Source: JBGSYJ01 sp041748075 (GTDB taxonomy: Bacteria > Acidobacteriota > Thermoanaerobaculia > Gp7-AA8). Taken from it: DNA of 64,000 bases. How positions within the stretch are numbered: position 1 is the stretch's first letter; each line of letters starts with the position of its first letter. The position numbers were made by a program, and so were the translations under genes. Under the pieces are notes generated by a model. The model was not told the origin of the DNA and did no database searches. It saw nothing but the letters and a program-made list of their open reading frames with translations. Below, piece after piece: positions 41,213-50,047 of this stretch. The stretch is taken from the NCBI GenBank assembly GCA_041748075.1, contig JBGTDX010000090.1:58523-122522 (forward strand), written 5' to 3'.

Positions 41213-41934
41213 TTCACTTCCCGTCCGCTGTACGCCGCGACCAGATCCGCAATGGCAGGAGGCTCGATGGTGAAGAACGGCTCACCGAATTCAGCGCCGA
41301 TCATCGAGCCGAAATGGCGCGCTCGACCCTCGATGCGGCCAAGGAAATGTTTCTGCGTGAGGATCGTCTCCTTCTCGCGCGATTCCGGATTGTAGAACTG
41401 CGAGCCGTATGCCCTGATCGCCTTCATCTTCGTCTGCCATGTCTCCGTGACGTCTACTACGAACGACGGATCGGGCGCATAGGTGAGCATGTGGTAGATG
41501 ACCGCCTGGGGACGATGCGCCTGCTGACCGGTGTCGATTCTGGCAAGGCCGGAATAGAACGAAGCATCGGTGATGAGCCTTCCCGCGCGCGAATGATCGG
41601 GATGACGATCCTCCGTGTAGGGCGCGATCACGATTGAAGGTCTGTGCTCCCGGATCAGGCGGATCAGTTCGAGCTCTTCCTCCCGTCCGCGACGGAGCCC
41701 CCCGTCGCCGAAATCCAGCCGCTTCCGGAAGCGCGCTTTCAGAATCCGGGCAGCAGCTTTCGACTCACGAAGCCGGATCTCCGGGGCTCCCCTCGTGCCC
41801 ATCTCCGCGCGCGTGAGATCGACGATCCCGACGTTCTGACCCTGTTTCACTGCCTTTGCAATCGTGCCTCCGCAAAAAAGCTCGATGTCGTCGGCGTGCG
41901 CTCCGAACGCGAGGATGTCCACGATGTCAGACAT
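41209..41934 (-). CDS. bshB1: Bacillithiol biosynthesis deacetylase
   Basis: Zinc LmbE/PIG-L-family deacetylase that removes acetate from GlcNAc-malate, the second step. 241 residues from the ATG at 41934. Zinc and catalytic motifs: FGAHADDIELFCGGTIAK (HxxD/E type), TRAEMGTRG, and RHPDHSRAG. Overlaps bshA by four bases and lies 87 bp after bshC. Acts in the cytoplasm on the BshA product. Confidence 0.95.
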   Translation of the reverse strand: MSDIVDILAFGAHADDIELFCGGTIAKAVKQGQNVGIVDLTRAEMGTRGAPEIRLRESKAAARILKARFRKRLDFGDGGLRRGREEELELIRLIREHRPSIVIAPYTEDRHPDHSRAGRLITDASFYSGLARIDTGQQAHRPQAVIYHMLTYAPDPSFVVDVTETWQTKMKAIRAYGSQFYNPESREKETILTQKHFLGRIEGRARHFGSMIGAEFGEPFFTIEPPAIADLVAAYSGREVK

Positions 41935-42021
41935 GGCTTCTGGGCCTGGTTCTTTCTGCAAGAGTCGGGTGGCAAGCGGGCCGTCCCTGCGCGTACATTC
42001 GCACTCGTCGAATGTTCATCA

Positions 42022-43611
42022 TCACAAACCAACTACCTTCAGCACGGGTAAGTCCGGCTCCACCTCGTCGACGATCCGCTCCACCAGATGCGAGCCGTAC
42101 TGCGTCCAGAACGTGATCCATGCGACGTGGCGGTCCTGCGGAGCGCCGTCGGGATGCAGCGTTTCACCGAGGCGCACCAGCGCGTTGTACCGTTCGTCGT
42201 CTTTTCTCATGGCCGCCCGTTCGCCCTGTTCACTCAACCTGTCCAGATGGTAGCGGATTCTCCCAAGTCTGCGCGCTGCGGAACGAGCCAGCTGAGGATC
42301 CGCTTCGAGGACGGTTTCCAGAATCCCTTCGAGCCCTCTCTCCAGCTCCCCAGCCGATGCTTCGATCGCGGCACGCATTCTCTCCGACAACGATGGATCG
42401 AGCCGGGCGATGATCTCCTCGGGCGTCCGGAACAGATCTTCAGGCCCCAGACCGTAATCGACGACGGGACGAAGGGTTCTCGCTGGCGCAGCCAGCAGAT
42501 GCCCACGCAGGCCTGCATGCGGCTGCGCGATACCAAACATCTCGTGAAGCGGCGCGAGCTGCGCGTAGTAGGAAACCTCGGCCGGTCCGCCCAGAAACAG
42601 GTCCGTGTGCAGCACCCTGTCCTGCAGCAGCGGCCTCGCAAGCACACCTGTAGAAATCCTCTCGGGCTCCTGCTCAACCATCGCCAGGACCTCATTACGG
42701 CTCGAGCGCCTGCCTCCAACCTTCCACTCGCCCTGATCCATGCGAATGGGCTGCCTCTCACCCTTTTCATCCACGCGATAGAGGAACGAGTAGTGCCCAT
42801 TTTCGGCTGGCACGACCTGCGGCGTGTAACCCGCCTGGCGAATCTCCGAGGAGCGATCCGTCACGCGACGCTCCGCCTGTTCCATTCTCTCGACGATCGA
42901 AAGAAAAAGTTCGCGTCCCCCTCGTCGCAACTCCGGCAGCATCGAATCGACGAGAACGACGCCGCGATCGCGAAGTACTTCGGCGAGAAGCTCCGCAAAT
43001 GAATCGCCATAGCTTATGCCCTCTCGGAGCCACCGCGGCGGCTCGATGCCGAGAGTCTCAATCAGACTGTTCCGCAGACCACCATCGACCGGCAGCGGTC
43101 CCACCATCTGCCGTGAGCTTTCTCCAGCCGCCCTCAGGCGGGCTCGACCGGTTCTGGTCTGAACCGTGATCGAGGCCACTTCATCGAAATCGTGATCCTC
43201 AGTCGCCATCCAGAAAAAGACCGTCGCGGGGACGCCTCTCCGCGCGAGATCCTCCCGGATCCTCAGCAGAGAAGCGAGCTTGACCAGGATCAGAAGAGGG
43301 CCACCGGCGAAACAGACCTGCTGGCCGGCAACGAGGCTTACGGTCCGCCCTTCTCTCCAGGCGTTCAACTCCGATCCTGCCTCGTTGCCCCAGCGGCGGT
43401 TGCTCTCAGCCAGAGCCGACGCGAGCGCTTCCGGCTTCCATACTCCAGAGGGTTGCATCGACTCGACCGGCCGCCGATTGAGAAACCCCGCGGCCCTGCC
43501 CGCACCCTTCACCAGATCGAGCGCAAAACGATTCAACCCGGGATACGACTCGAGCGGAAGGCGAAGCGCCTGGAGGGTCGCGTTCTGTGTGGCTCCAGCC
43601 TTTGCCGTCAT
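42022..43611 (-). CDS. bshC: Bacillithiol biosynthesis cysteine-adding enzyme
   Basis: Proposed ligase that adds L-Cys to glucosaminyl-malate, the last step. 529 residues, normal for BshC. Seen: the Rossmann-like AGQQVCFAGGPLLILVKLASLLR, FFWMATEDHDFDEVASI, PVVPAENGHYSFLYRV-like middle, and FLGGPAEVSYYAQLAPLHEMFGI, ending with the coiled-coil and FWTQYGSHLV. Presence of A, B1 and C together strongly indicates that the host makes bacillithiol, the main low-molecular-weight thiol in several phyla. Confidence 0.93.
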   Translation of the reverse strand: MTAKAGATQNATLQALRLPLESYPGLNRFALDLVKGAGRAAGFLNRRPVESMQPSGVWKPEALASALAESNRRWGNEAGSELNAWREGRTVSLVAGQQVCFAGGPLLILVKLASLLRIREDLARRGVPATVFFWMATEDHDFDEVASITVQTRTGRARLRAAGESSRQMVGPLPVDGGLRNSLIETLGIEPPRWLREGISYGDSFAELLAEVLRDRGVVLVDSMLPELRRGGRELFLSIVERMEQAERRVTDRSSEIRQAGYTPQVVPAENGHYSFLYRVDEKGERQPIRMDQGEWKVGGRRSSRNEVLAMVEQEPERISTGVLARPLLQDRVLHTDLFLGGPAEVSYYAQLAPLHEMFGIAQPHAGLRGHLLAAPARTLRPVVDYGLGPEDLFRTPEEIIARLDPSLSERMRAAIEASAGELERGLEGILETVLEADPQLARSAARRLGRIRYHLDRLSEQGERAAMRKDDERYNALVRLGETLHPDGAPQDRHVAWITFWTQYGSHLVERIVDEVEPDLPVLKVVGL

Positions 43612-43665
43612 GTCGTCAGCAATCCTCCCGCGGCATGCTGACCGGCCACGTACAGGTCGAGCTAG

Positions 43666-44376
43666 TCACAGTCTGGTACCTACCACGATGAGCCGCGGGC
43701 TCGTCGAATCCAGCGGCTGGCCGTCAAAGTCTCCATAGACCTGATCGATCGAGAACTGGCAGGAAGCAAACATCGTCTTGATCTCGTCGAGATCATACGC
43801 CCGTACCTTCTCGATGAACCGTTTCGACTCGATAGCGATGCGCTTGTTGAAGGTCCTGGAGACCGGATCGAACCAACGCTGAATGTGCACCGGTCCCGAC
43901 TCCGAGAGCCGCTGCTCGTCCGGCACGAGATTCTCGATCTCACGTTGCATATTCAGATAGTCGAACAGATACGGAGCTCCCACCCTCAGCACTCGCGACA
44001 TCTCGCGCACGACCATCAGATTCTCCTCCTGCTCGGTGAAGTAACCGAAGCTGGTGAAGAAATTGACCAGGGCGGAAAAAGTGCCATCGTGAAACGGAAG
44101 TTGCCTCATATCCGACCTGGCCAGGTTCATCGGCCCGTACTCGCGAAGGCCGGCCCGCAGGATCGTGAGCGAAAGATCGCACCCCGCCACCGAATAGCCC
44201 TGAGCCTCCAGCTCCCGGACGTGACGGCCGCTTCCGCAGGCCAGATCGAGGACCATCCCCGGAACCTCGCCGACTTTCGCCCTGAAAAAGGCGACCTGCC
44301 GCCTCGCTTCCTCCTCATCGCGGTAGGAATAGAGATCCAGATACTCTTCGCCGAACCATTCGAGATACCAGGTCAC
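43666..44376 (-). CDS. Class I SAM-dependent methyltransferase
   Basis: 236 residues from the GTG at 44376 (VTWYLEWFGEEYLDLYSYRDE); the frame is open further upstream only through a heptamer repeat. Rossmann-type methyltransferase with motif I LDLACGSGRHVRELEAQG, motif II-like GCDLSLTILRAG, and RSDMRQLPFHDGTFSALVNFFTSFGYF. Resembles the family of small-molecule or ubiquinone-like methyltransferases. It precedes bshC by 54 bp and may be co-transcribed; substrate unknown. Confidence 0.85.
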   Translation of the reverse strand: MTWYLEWFGEEYLDLYSYRDEEEARRQVAFFRAKVGEVPGMVLDLACGSGRHVRELEAQGYSVAGCDLSLTILRAGLREYGPMNLARSDMRQLPFHDGTFSALVNFFTSFGYFTEQEENLMVVREMSRVLRVGAPYLFDYLNMQREIENLVPDEQRLSESGPVHIQRWFDPVSRTFNKRIAIESKRFIEKVRAYDLDEIKTMFASCQFSIDQVYGDFDGQPLDSTSPRLIVVGTRL

Positions 44377-44391
44377 TTGTCTCTCCGAGAA

Positions 44392-44424
44392 ATGAAGAAT
44401 TGAGAATTCAGAATGCAGAATGCT
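44392..44424. repeat. Degenerate heptamer repeat (GAATTGA/GAATTCA family)
   Basis: Consecutive seven-base units GAATTGA, GAATTCA, GAATGCA, GAATGCT immediately upstream of the methyltransferase start. Related to 26973-27013. Confidence 0.65.
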
Positions 44425-44465
44425 CAACGATTCCACGCCGCCCTCAGCGCAGCGGAACGTCTGGA

Positions 44466-44552
44466 GTGTCATCCTGAGCGAAGCGAAGGATCCCCTGCCT
44501 CGAGGCGATACGGCACGTCTTCAGGGGATCCTTCGCTGCGCTCAGGATGACA
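44466..44552. repeat. Palindromic intergenic repeat (TCATCCTGAGCG family)
   Basis: Complete copy: GTGTCATCCTGAGCGAAGCG and CGCTGCGCTCAGGATGACAC outer arms, AGGATCCCCTG/CAGGGGATCCT inner arms, CTCGAGGCGATACG centre. It lies between the divergent methyltransferase and aldolase genes. Confidence 0.85.
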
Positions 44553-44622
44553 CAAAGACTCGGGACACGCAGCAGGCCTCGGCTACCCCTGGCTCTAACC
44601 CGTCCAATGTTATCCTTGATTC

Positions 44623-45312
44623 ATGACGCGCAAGAATGATCTTCTGGCAAGGCTTCAGAGGGACGTGATCGTCGGGGTTGTTCGTGAGGAGAACCCCGAG
44701 GTTGCCATGTCGGTTGCGAGAGCATACGCGGCGGGCGGGATCCAGAACATCGAGATCACGCTCACGACTCCCGACGCACTGGTGATCATCGAGAGCCTCA
44801 GGTCAGAGTTCGACGCGAAAGGAATCGCCATTGCAGCCGGCACCGTTCGAAGTGCCAATGATGCCGCCGCGGCCCGCCGGGCAGGCGCCGTGATCCTGGT
44901 CTCTCCTCACACCGACCTCTCCGTGATCGAGTATGCAACCGAACACGATCTGTTCTGCGTCGCCGGCGCCTCGACGCCGACCGAGATCATCCGTGCGTGG
45001 GAGAGCGGCGCCGATCTTATCAAGGTGTACCCGGCCATTCACCTGGGTGGTCCCGACTACATCAGGACGATTCGTCAGCCGATCAGGGACGTCCCGATGC
45101 TCGCAGGAGGCCCCGTCGCGCTCAACCAGATTGAAGCCTACCTCGATGCAGGAGTGATCGCGATGAACCTGGCCGGTTCGCTGGCGGCTCCGGATCTTGT
45201 TCAATCGGGCAACTGGCAGGAGATCGAATCGCGCGCGGCCCTGGCGATGTCGATCATCCGGTCACGGAGTCCCCTGCAGCAGACTCCTGACGCGCCGGCG
45301 ATCATTCACTGA
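44623..45312 (+). CDS. eda: KDPG/KHG-type aldolase
   Basis: Class I aldolase cleaving 2-keto-3-deoxy-6-phosphogluconate to pyruvate and glyceraldehyde 3-phosphate (or 4-hydroxy-2-oxoglutarate). 229 residues, family length. Seen: VIVGVVREENPEVAMSVARAYAAGGIQNIEITLTTP (catalytic Glu in NIEIT), AAGTVRSANDA, FCVAGASTPTEI, Schiff-base Lys in LIKVYPA, and MLAGGPVALNQIEAYLDAG. No edd or other Entner-Doudoroff gene is adjacent, so KHG activity is possible. Confidence 0.9.
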   Translation: MTRKNDLLARLQRDVIVGVVREENPEVAMSVARAYAAGGIQNIEITLTTPDALVIIESLRSEFDAKGIAIAAGTVRSANDAAAARRAGAVILVSPHTDLSVIEYATEHDLFCVAGASTPTEIIRAWESGADLIKVYPAIHLGGPDYIRTIRQPIRDVPMLAGGPVALNQIEAYLDAGVIAMNLAGSLAAPDLVQSGNWQEIESRAALAMSIIRSRSPLQQTPDAPAIIH

Positions 45313-45337
45313 CGGGGATCACTTTGACTGCGCCAGC

Positions 45338-45372
45338 CCATTCAACATTCAACACTCAAGATTCAACATTCC
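45338..45372. repeat. Heptamer repeat (ATTCAAC family), single arm
   Basis: ATTCAAC, ATTCAAC, ACTCAAG, ATTCAAC, ATTCCG just upstream of the exported hypothetical gene. Each unit is 7 bp. Confidence 0.75.
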
Positions 45373-45388
45373 GTTCTCCCGGATCGTC

Positions 45389-45862
45389 ATGAGCGCTCTG
45401 TTGGTTCTCCTCCTCGCTTCGGTCTTTCCATCCACGTCGCAGACATCCTGGATGGAGCCCGAGGCATTTCATCTACGGGTCGGTATGTCGCGAGCCGCTA
45501 CTGTCGGAGTGCTGGATGCCCGCGGGTGGAAGGTGAAAAAAGGCAAGGGCGAGGATGACCTGATCGTCGAATACGACGAGATCAGAACCCTGACCCTCGC
45601 ATTCTCGAAAGGTAAGCTCACATCGATCCGCTTCGAGCTCGTCGACTTCGTCCCTCAGATCCACAAAGCGTTCGAAGAGCAGAAGACGACGCTGGCACGG
45701 CGTTTCGGAAAGCCCACCATCAAGTCGGGCAACACGCTGATCTACGACAGTCAGACGCCGAATATCTTCGCCGTCGTTTCCAGCGACCCGTCGACCGAGT
45801 TCGGCAAGCGAGGGCTGGGATTTCTGGTCGTACGCTACTTCGAGCCGCCGCCGCCGGATTGA
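45389..45862 (+). CDS. Exported hypothetical protein
   Basis: 157 residues from the ATG at 45389. A short signal peptide (ALLVLLLASVFPSTSQT) is followed by a small alpha/beta domain (FHLRVGMSRAATVGVLDARGWKVKK, then VEYDEIRTLTLAFSKGKLTSIRFELVD). The pattern resembles SmpA/BamE-like or DUF-type small periplasmic domains, but I cannot assign it firmly. Its last 28 bp overlap the 3' end of the convergent BNR-repeat gene, including the PPPPD tail. Confidence 0.6.
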   Translation: MSALLVLLLASVFPSTSQTSWMEPEAFHLRVGMSRAATVGVLDARGWKVKKGKGEDDLIVEYDEIRTLTLAFSKGKLTSIRFELVDFVPQIHKAFEEQKTTLARRFGKPTIKSGNTLIYDSQTPNIFAVVSSDPSTEFGKRGLGFLVVRYFEPPPPD

Positions 45863-47751
45863 ATCACGGAGGTGGGCTCCCGCCGCGCTCCTCCACTCCG
45901 GAAGATCAGGACTCCCTGTCCCCTCGTACCGAGGTACAGCCGGCTCGGGTCAAAGGGATCATGCGAGATGGAGGCGATGTCCATCGAGCGGGCTGGAAGG
46001 GGCAGATCGCGCCAATCATTCGCAGCGTCGGCGACGAGCAGTGCGGTCGCGTCACGTGAAGTCAGGTACACAGTTCGCGACAGGTGGCTGTCGGTCTCGA
46101 TTGCGGATGCAAAGGTCATTTCCGGAGACTTGACCGCGACCCACTTCATCTTCGCGTCAATGTGACCGCTTCGAACGCCCTTGTTGCTGGTCACAACGAT
46201 CAGCTCGCGATTCCCCCTGGAAGTGAGAGCCAGCGAGCGGCCGCTTTCGGGAGCCCCTGCAACATCGATCCAGCTGGTCCCATCAAAGACAGTAAGCCCG
46301 CTCGACTTGAGGGCATAGAGCGCGCGTTTGTCACCAAGATGGCCGACCGCGATGTCGACCGCCTTTACTGCCGAGCCGGCGAGCCGATACCAGGACTTGC
46401 CGCCATCCCGGGTAGTGAAGACCCCTTCCGAGGTCGCTGCGAAAAGTCGCGTACGGTTATACGGAAGCACCTTGTCAACACGTAGGGGCCACAGCACCGG
46501 CTCGGAACGCGTCCAGTCCTTGCCATCCTCGCTCCAGAAAAAGCCCTGTTCAGTCCCCGCCAGAAACCGCGGCGAGACATCGTGTCGCACAATCAGCGAA
46601 AGGATCTCCGGCAGCTTCGTCTCGCTCAGGCGGGACCAGTTACGCCCGCCATCCTTCGAGTCATAGATTCCGGAGGCAGAGCCTCCGAACATCACTGCGG
46701 CATAAACACGGTTTCTCGTCGACGGATCGGCGACGACCGAGGCCACACGCATGCTCTGCAGCCCGAAGCTCGATCGCGCGAACGTCTTTCCCTGATCGTT
46801 CGAGATGTAAACCCCATCGCCCTCGGTCGCGAGGACAATGCGATTCGGTCGCCGAGGATGCAGGCCGATCGCGTTGATCACCAGCCCCGTGTCAGAGATC
46901 ACTTCCCAGCTCTTACCGAGGTTTCTGCTGCGATACAGCCCGGCAACCGAGCCCGCATAGACGACCCTGGAATCGACAGGGTCGATCGCGATGGAGTGAA
47001 TGCGCCGGTTGTCGAACCCTTCCTTGAAGCGTACCCAGGTATCCCCTCGATTGGCCGAGTTGTAAACCCAGCCGCACGTGGAGATCCAGACGCTGTCTGG
47101 ATTCTTCGGATCGATCTCGATCGCGAAGACGTCGGTATCCAGCACCATCCCCTGTTCGATGTGCTTCCAGGTCCTGCCGCCGTCATCGGTGCGCCACGCC
47201 TGGCGCCACGTCCCGACATAAATCGTGTCCGATGAGCGCGGATCGATCGCCAGAGATTCGACGTTCTCGCGATTCGAAATTTTCTGCCAGGACACCCCTC
47301 CGTTCCGGCTGCGATAGACGCCCTCCAGGCCGCCCGCGACCATATGATCGCGATTGGATGGATCGATCACAAAGCCGCGGATCGACAGATCCTCGAGCCC
47401 CTTATCTCGACGGGTCCAGGTCTCCCCACCATCTGCCGACACGGCGATGACACCTCCGCCCCAGAGACCCCAGGATGCCGCCCAGAGACGTCCGGTGTCA
47501 TCGACCACCAGGTTGTCCACGATGTAGCCCGGGAAGGGAACTCCGTCTCGGGGGTTCAGCCACTCCCTGCCGCCGTCGAGCGAAGCATAGACCTCGCCCT
47601 GGCTGGTACCGAGAAACATGCGATCGGGATTCCGCGAATCGATCACCAGCGCGCGAACGTCGGCGCCGTAAAGCCCCGCACGGCTCCACTCGGCTGAAGC
47701 CTGTGGGACCACGACAGCCAGAATAATGAAAATCGGGAAAAGTTTACGCAT
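45835..47751 (-). CDS. Secreted BNR/sialidase-like beta-propeller repeat protein
   Basis: 638 residues from the ATG at 47751 with a signal peptide (KLFPIFIILAVVVPQASA). The rest is a series of BNR/Asp-box-type repeats (SxDxGxTW), for example SLDGGREWL, SADGGETWTRRD, TDDGGRTWKH and SANRGDTWVR, as in Ycf48/VPS10-like and glycosidase propellers. No sialidase catalytic set (Arg triad, Tyr) is clear, so an adhesion or binding role is more likely than an enzyme. Convergent with, and overlapping by 28 bp, the exported hypothetical gene. Confidence 0.8.
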   Translation of the reverse strand: MRKLFPIFIILAVVVPQASAEWSRAGLYGADVRALVIDSRNPDRMFLGTSQGEVYASLDGGREWLNPRDGVPFPGYIVDNLVVDDTGRLWAASWGLWGGGVIAVSADGGETWTRRDKGLEDLSIRGFVIDPSNRDHMVAGGLEGVYRSRNGGVSWQKISNRENVESLAIDPRSSDTIYVGTWRQAWRTDDGGRTWKHIEQGMVLDTDVFAIEIDPKNPDSVWISTCGWVYNSANRGDTWVRFKEGFDNRRIHSIAIDPVDSRVVYAGSVAGLYRSRNLGKSWEVISDTGLVINAIGLHPRRPNRIVLATEGDGVYISNDQGKTFARSSFGLQSMRVASVVADPSTRNRVYAAVMFGGSASGIYDSKDGGRNWSRLSETKLPEILSLIVRHDVSPRFLAGTEQGFFWSEDGKDWTRSEPVLWPLRVDKVLPYNRTRLFAATSEGVFTTRDGGKSWYRLAGSAVKAVDIAVGHLGDKRALYALKSSGLTVFDGTSWIDVAGAPESGRSLALTSRGNRELIVVTSNKGVRSGHIDAKMKWVAVKSPEMTFASAIETDSHLSRTVYLTSRDATALLVADAANDWRDLPLPARSMDIASISHDPFDPSRLYLGTRGQGVLIFRSGGARREPTSVIQSGGGGSK

Positions 47752-47881
47752 GCCCACCCTGTCCACGAGATAGTAATGACCTTACGGGCCGAAAAAGCAA
47801 TAATCCTGCCGTGGTCAACGCCGTTCACCCTCGATTTATGCTATATCGCCCGCCCGGAGACAGAATACACGAGACGGGCGT

Positions 47882-47969
47882 GTGTCATCCTGAGCGCGCA
47901 TCGAAGGATCCCTGAAGACTTGCGGTACGCCTCGAGGCAGGCGATCCTTCGCTGAGCTCAGGATGACAC
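47882..47969. repeat. Palindromic intergenic repeat (TCATCCTGAGCG family)
   Basis: GTGTCATCCTGAGCGCGCAT and TCGCTGAGCTCAGGATGACA outer arms with the CTCGAGGCAGGCG centre. It occupies the 296-bp divergent gap between the BNR gene and galU; nothing else is recognised there. Confidence 0.85.
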
Positions 47970-48047
47970 GTTCACGAATTACTCGACGACACTTGCTCGT
48001 TTCTCCCAATGCCCTCCGAATCAGAATAGGGGAAGAGATAATCGCCC

Positions 48048-48923
48048 ATGACCAGACTTCGAACCTGCGTGTTTCCATGTGCCGGCTTCGGCACACGCTT
48101 CCTCCCCGCCACCAAATCGATTCCGAAGGAAATGCTTCCTCTGGTAGACAAGCCAGTGATCCAGTGGGGCGTCGAAGAGGCTCTCGGCTCGGGGCTCGAC
48201 AACATCATCATCATCACGTCGACGGGCAAGGAAGCGATCCTCGACCATTTCGACAAGGCAACCGAGCTCGAGCGTTCGCTACGGGAACGGGGTAAGACCG
48301 ACCTGCTGGAAGAAGTACAGGCAGTCAGCCGGATGGTCGACGTCATCGCGATCCGCCAGAAGCAGGCGCTGGGCCTCGGCCACGCAATCGGCATGGCGCG
48401 AAACGCCGTGGGCGATCAGCATTTCGCCGTCGTGCTTCCTGACGACGTGATCCTCTCCGATCCTCCCTGTCTCAAACAGATGATCGAAGTCTTCAATGAG
48501 ACAGGCAGTCCCGTGGTCGCCCTGATGGAAGTTTCACCCGAAGAGACCTCTCGATACGGAATCATCGCAGGACAGAAAGTCGGTGAACGTACCTACCGGC
48601 TGACCGACATGGTCGAGAAACCTCGAGGCAACCCTCCTTCGAATCTGGCAATCATCGGGCGATACATCCTGCCGCCGAGCATTTTCGATGCGATCGCAGC
48701 AACAGAGCCGGGAGCGGGCGGCGAGATTCAACTCACCGATGCGCTGCGCCGCCTCATCACGGAGGGCGAAGTCTACGGCTACGTGTTCGATGGAAAACGT
48801 TACGACACGGGCGAGAAACTCGGTTACCTCAAGGCAACGGTCGATTACGCACTTCGCCATCCGGTCGTCGGCGGTGAGTTCCGCTCGTACATCGAGAACG
48901 GACTGGAGCATATGGATGACTGA
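48048..48923 (+). CDS. galU: UTP-glucose-1-phosphate uridylyltransferase
   Basis: Makes UDP-glucose from UTP and glucose 1-phosphate for glycans and exopolysaccharide. 291 residues. Seen: nucleotidyltransferase signature PCAGFGTRFLPATKSIPKEMLPLVDKPVIQWGVEEAL, GLGHAIGMARNAVGD, VVLPDDVILSD, GIIAGQKVGERTYRLTDMVEKP and GEIQLTDALRRL. It is followed without a gap by a Phd-type antitoxin whose start overlaps its last eight bases. Confidence 0.95.
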   Translation: MTRLRTCVFPCAGFGTRFLPATKSIPKEMLPLVDKPVIQWGVEEALGSGLDNIIIITSTGKEAILDHFDKATELERSLRERGKTDLLEEVQAVSRMVDVIAIRQKQALGLGHAIGMARNAVGDQHFAVVLPDDVILSDPPCLKQMIEVFNETGSPVVALMEVSPEETSRYGIIAGQKVGERTYRLTDMVEKPRGNPPSNLAIIGRYILPPSIFDAIAATEPGAGGEIQLTDALRRLITEGEVYGYVFDGKRYDTGEKLGYLKATVDYALRHPVVGGEFRSYIENGLEHMDD

Positions 48924-49179
48924 CAGATCACTCGATGTCCTCGAGCTCGCGGCACCCTTGTCCGGAATCGTGAACGAGTGCGAGTTGACCGGACGTCGAT
49001 CCACTTTCATCAGGAACGGGAAGGCAGTGGCGATCCTCATCTCGAATGACGAATATGTCGCGCTCCGCGAGACGACTGAACTCTCAGCAGATCCTGCCAT
49101 CGGAACGAAGCTGACCCTGGCAGACGGGGAGATCCGGAACGGGGCTGTCCTCCTTCCGGAGGATCTCTTTGTGGAATGA
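48916..49179 (+). CDS. Phd/YefM-family antitoxin
   Basis: 87 residues from the ATG at 48916, which overlaps the galU stop by 8 bp. The N-terminus has the Phd/YefM layout (SLDVLELAAPLSGIVNECELTGRRSTFIRNGKAVAILISNDEYVAL) with an acidic tail. It overlaps the toxin gene by 11 bp. Pairs with the RelE-like toxin. Confidence 0.8.
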   Translation: MTDRSLDVLELAAPLSGIVNECELTGRRSTFIRNGKAVAILISNDEYVALRETTELSADPAIGTKLTLADGEIRNGAVLLPEDLFVE

Positions 49180-49426
49180 CCGTCTCCGTATCGCGGAGAG
49201 CGCAGGCAGAAGCTGGGAGACTCTCGACGAGTCGCAGCGCCAGATCGCGCGGACTGCGCTCGAGCAGCTCGATGAGGATCCCATCGTCGGCGTTCCGCTG
49301 TACGCTCCGTTTCGAGGAATCTGGAGTCATCGGCTTGGAAACCTGCGGATCCTCTACCGTATCGCGCCAGAGGCCCGGAGCATCTTCGTGCTGAGAATCG
49401 AATGGATCGAGGAGGTCGGGCAGTGA
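49169..49426 (+). CDS. RelE/ParE-family toxin
   Basis: 85 residues, GTG start. RelE/ParE-fold signature: RQIARTALEQLDEDP, PLYAPFRGIWSHRLGNLRILYRIAPEARSIFVLRIEW. RelE-type toxins cleave mRNA at the ribosome; ParE types target gyrase; the subclass is unclear here. The stop overlaps the maf GTG start by four bases (GTGA). Confidence 0.82.
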   Translation: MWNDRLRIAESAGRSWETLDESQRQIARTALEQLDEDPIVGVPLYAPFRGIWSHRLGNLRILYRIAPEARSIFVLRIEWIEEVGQ

Positions 49427-50004
49427 AGCTGATTCTTGCCTCAGCCTCTCCCAGGCGACGGGACCTGCTGGCGTCCGTCCGCTTGACGTTCGAGGTCGAA
49501 GCGAGCTCCGTGGAGGAACTGCAGCGGCAGGGAGAGGCGCCTGAAACGTACGTACGCAGGCTGGCCGAAGACAAAGCGCGCGAAGTCGCGTCGCGTCATC
49601 CGGACGCGTGGGTCATCGCGGCAGATACGATCGTGTTCATCGATGGAGCGATTCTCGAAAAGCCGCGCGATCACGAAGACGCGGTGCGGATGCTGTCCAG
49701 AATCGCCGGGCGCGTGCACGAAGTTTTCACAGGGCTCACGCTGACGAGCGGCGTAGCGGATCGGAGCTACACGACAGTGGTAACGACCAGGGTGAAGATG
49801 CTCAACCTCTCGCCTGACGAGATCGAGTGGTATGCGTCGACGGGCGAGCCGATGGACAAGGCCGGTGCATACGCCGTTCAGGGAATCGGAGCGATGTTTA
49901 TCCAGTCGATCGACGGAAGCTATACGAACGTAGTGGGGCTCCCGCTGGCGGAACTGTTCGAGATGATGAAGGCGGCCGGGTTAAGAGTGAAGAGTGAAGA
50001 GTGA
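49423..50004 (+). CDS. maf: Maf-family nucleotide pyrophosphatase
   Basis: Hydrolyses non-canonical or nucleoside triphosphates (dTTP/UTP pyrophosphatase class). 193 residues from the GTG at 49423. Seen: LILASASPRRRDLLASVRLTFEV, YVRRLAEDKAREVA, VIAADTIVFIDGAILEKPRD, and YAVQGIGAMFIQSIDGSYTNVVGLPLAEL. Its last codons (LRVKSEE) and stop fall within the repeat at 49984-50047. Confidence 0.92.
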   Translation: MKLILASASPRRRDLLASVRLTFEVEASSVEELQRQGEAPETYVRRLAEDKAREVASRHPDAWVIAADTIVFIDGAILEKPRDHEDAVRMLSRIAGRVHEVFTGLTLTSGVADRSYTTVVTTRVKMLNLSPDEIEWYASTGEPMDKAGAYAVQGIGAMFIQSIDGSYTNVVGLPLAELFEMMKAAGLRVKSEE

Positions 50005-50047
50005 AGGGTGAAGGGTGAAGAGTGGAGGGTGAAGAGTGAAGGGTGAA
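49984..50047. repeat. Heptamer repeat (TTCACCC/TTCACTC family), left arm of a gene-flanking pair
   Basis: About nine units of GAGTGAA/GGGTGAA; it overlaps the maf stop and the start of the four-helix-bundle gene. The opposite orientation occurs at 50406-50510. Confidence 0.85.
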
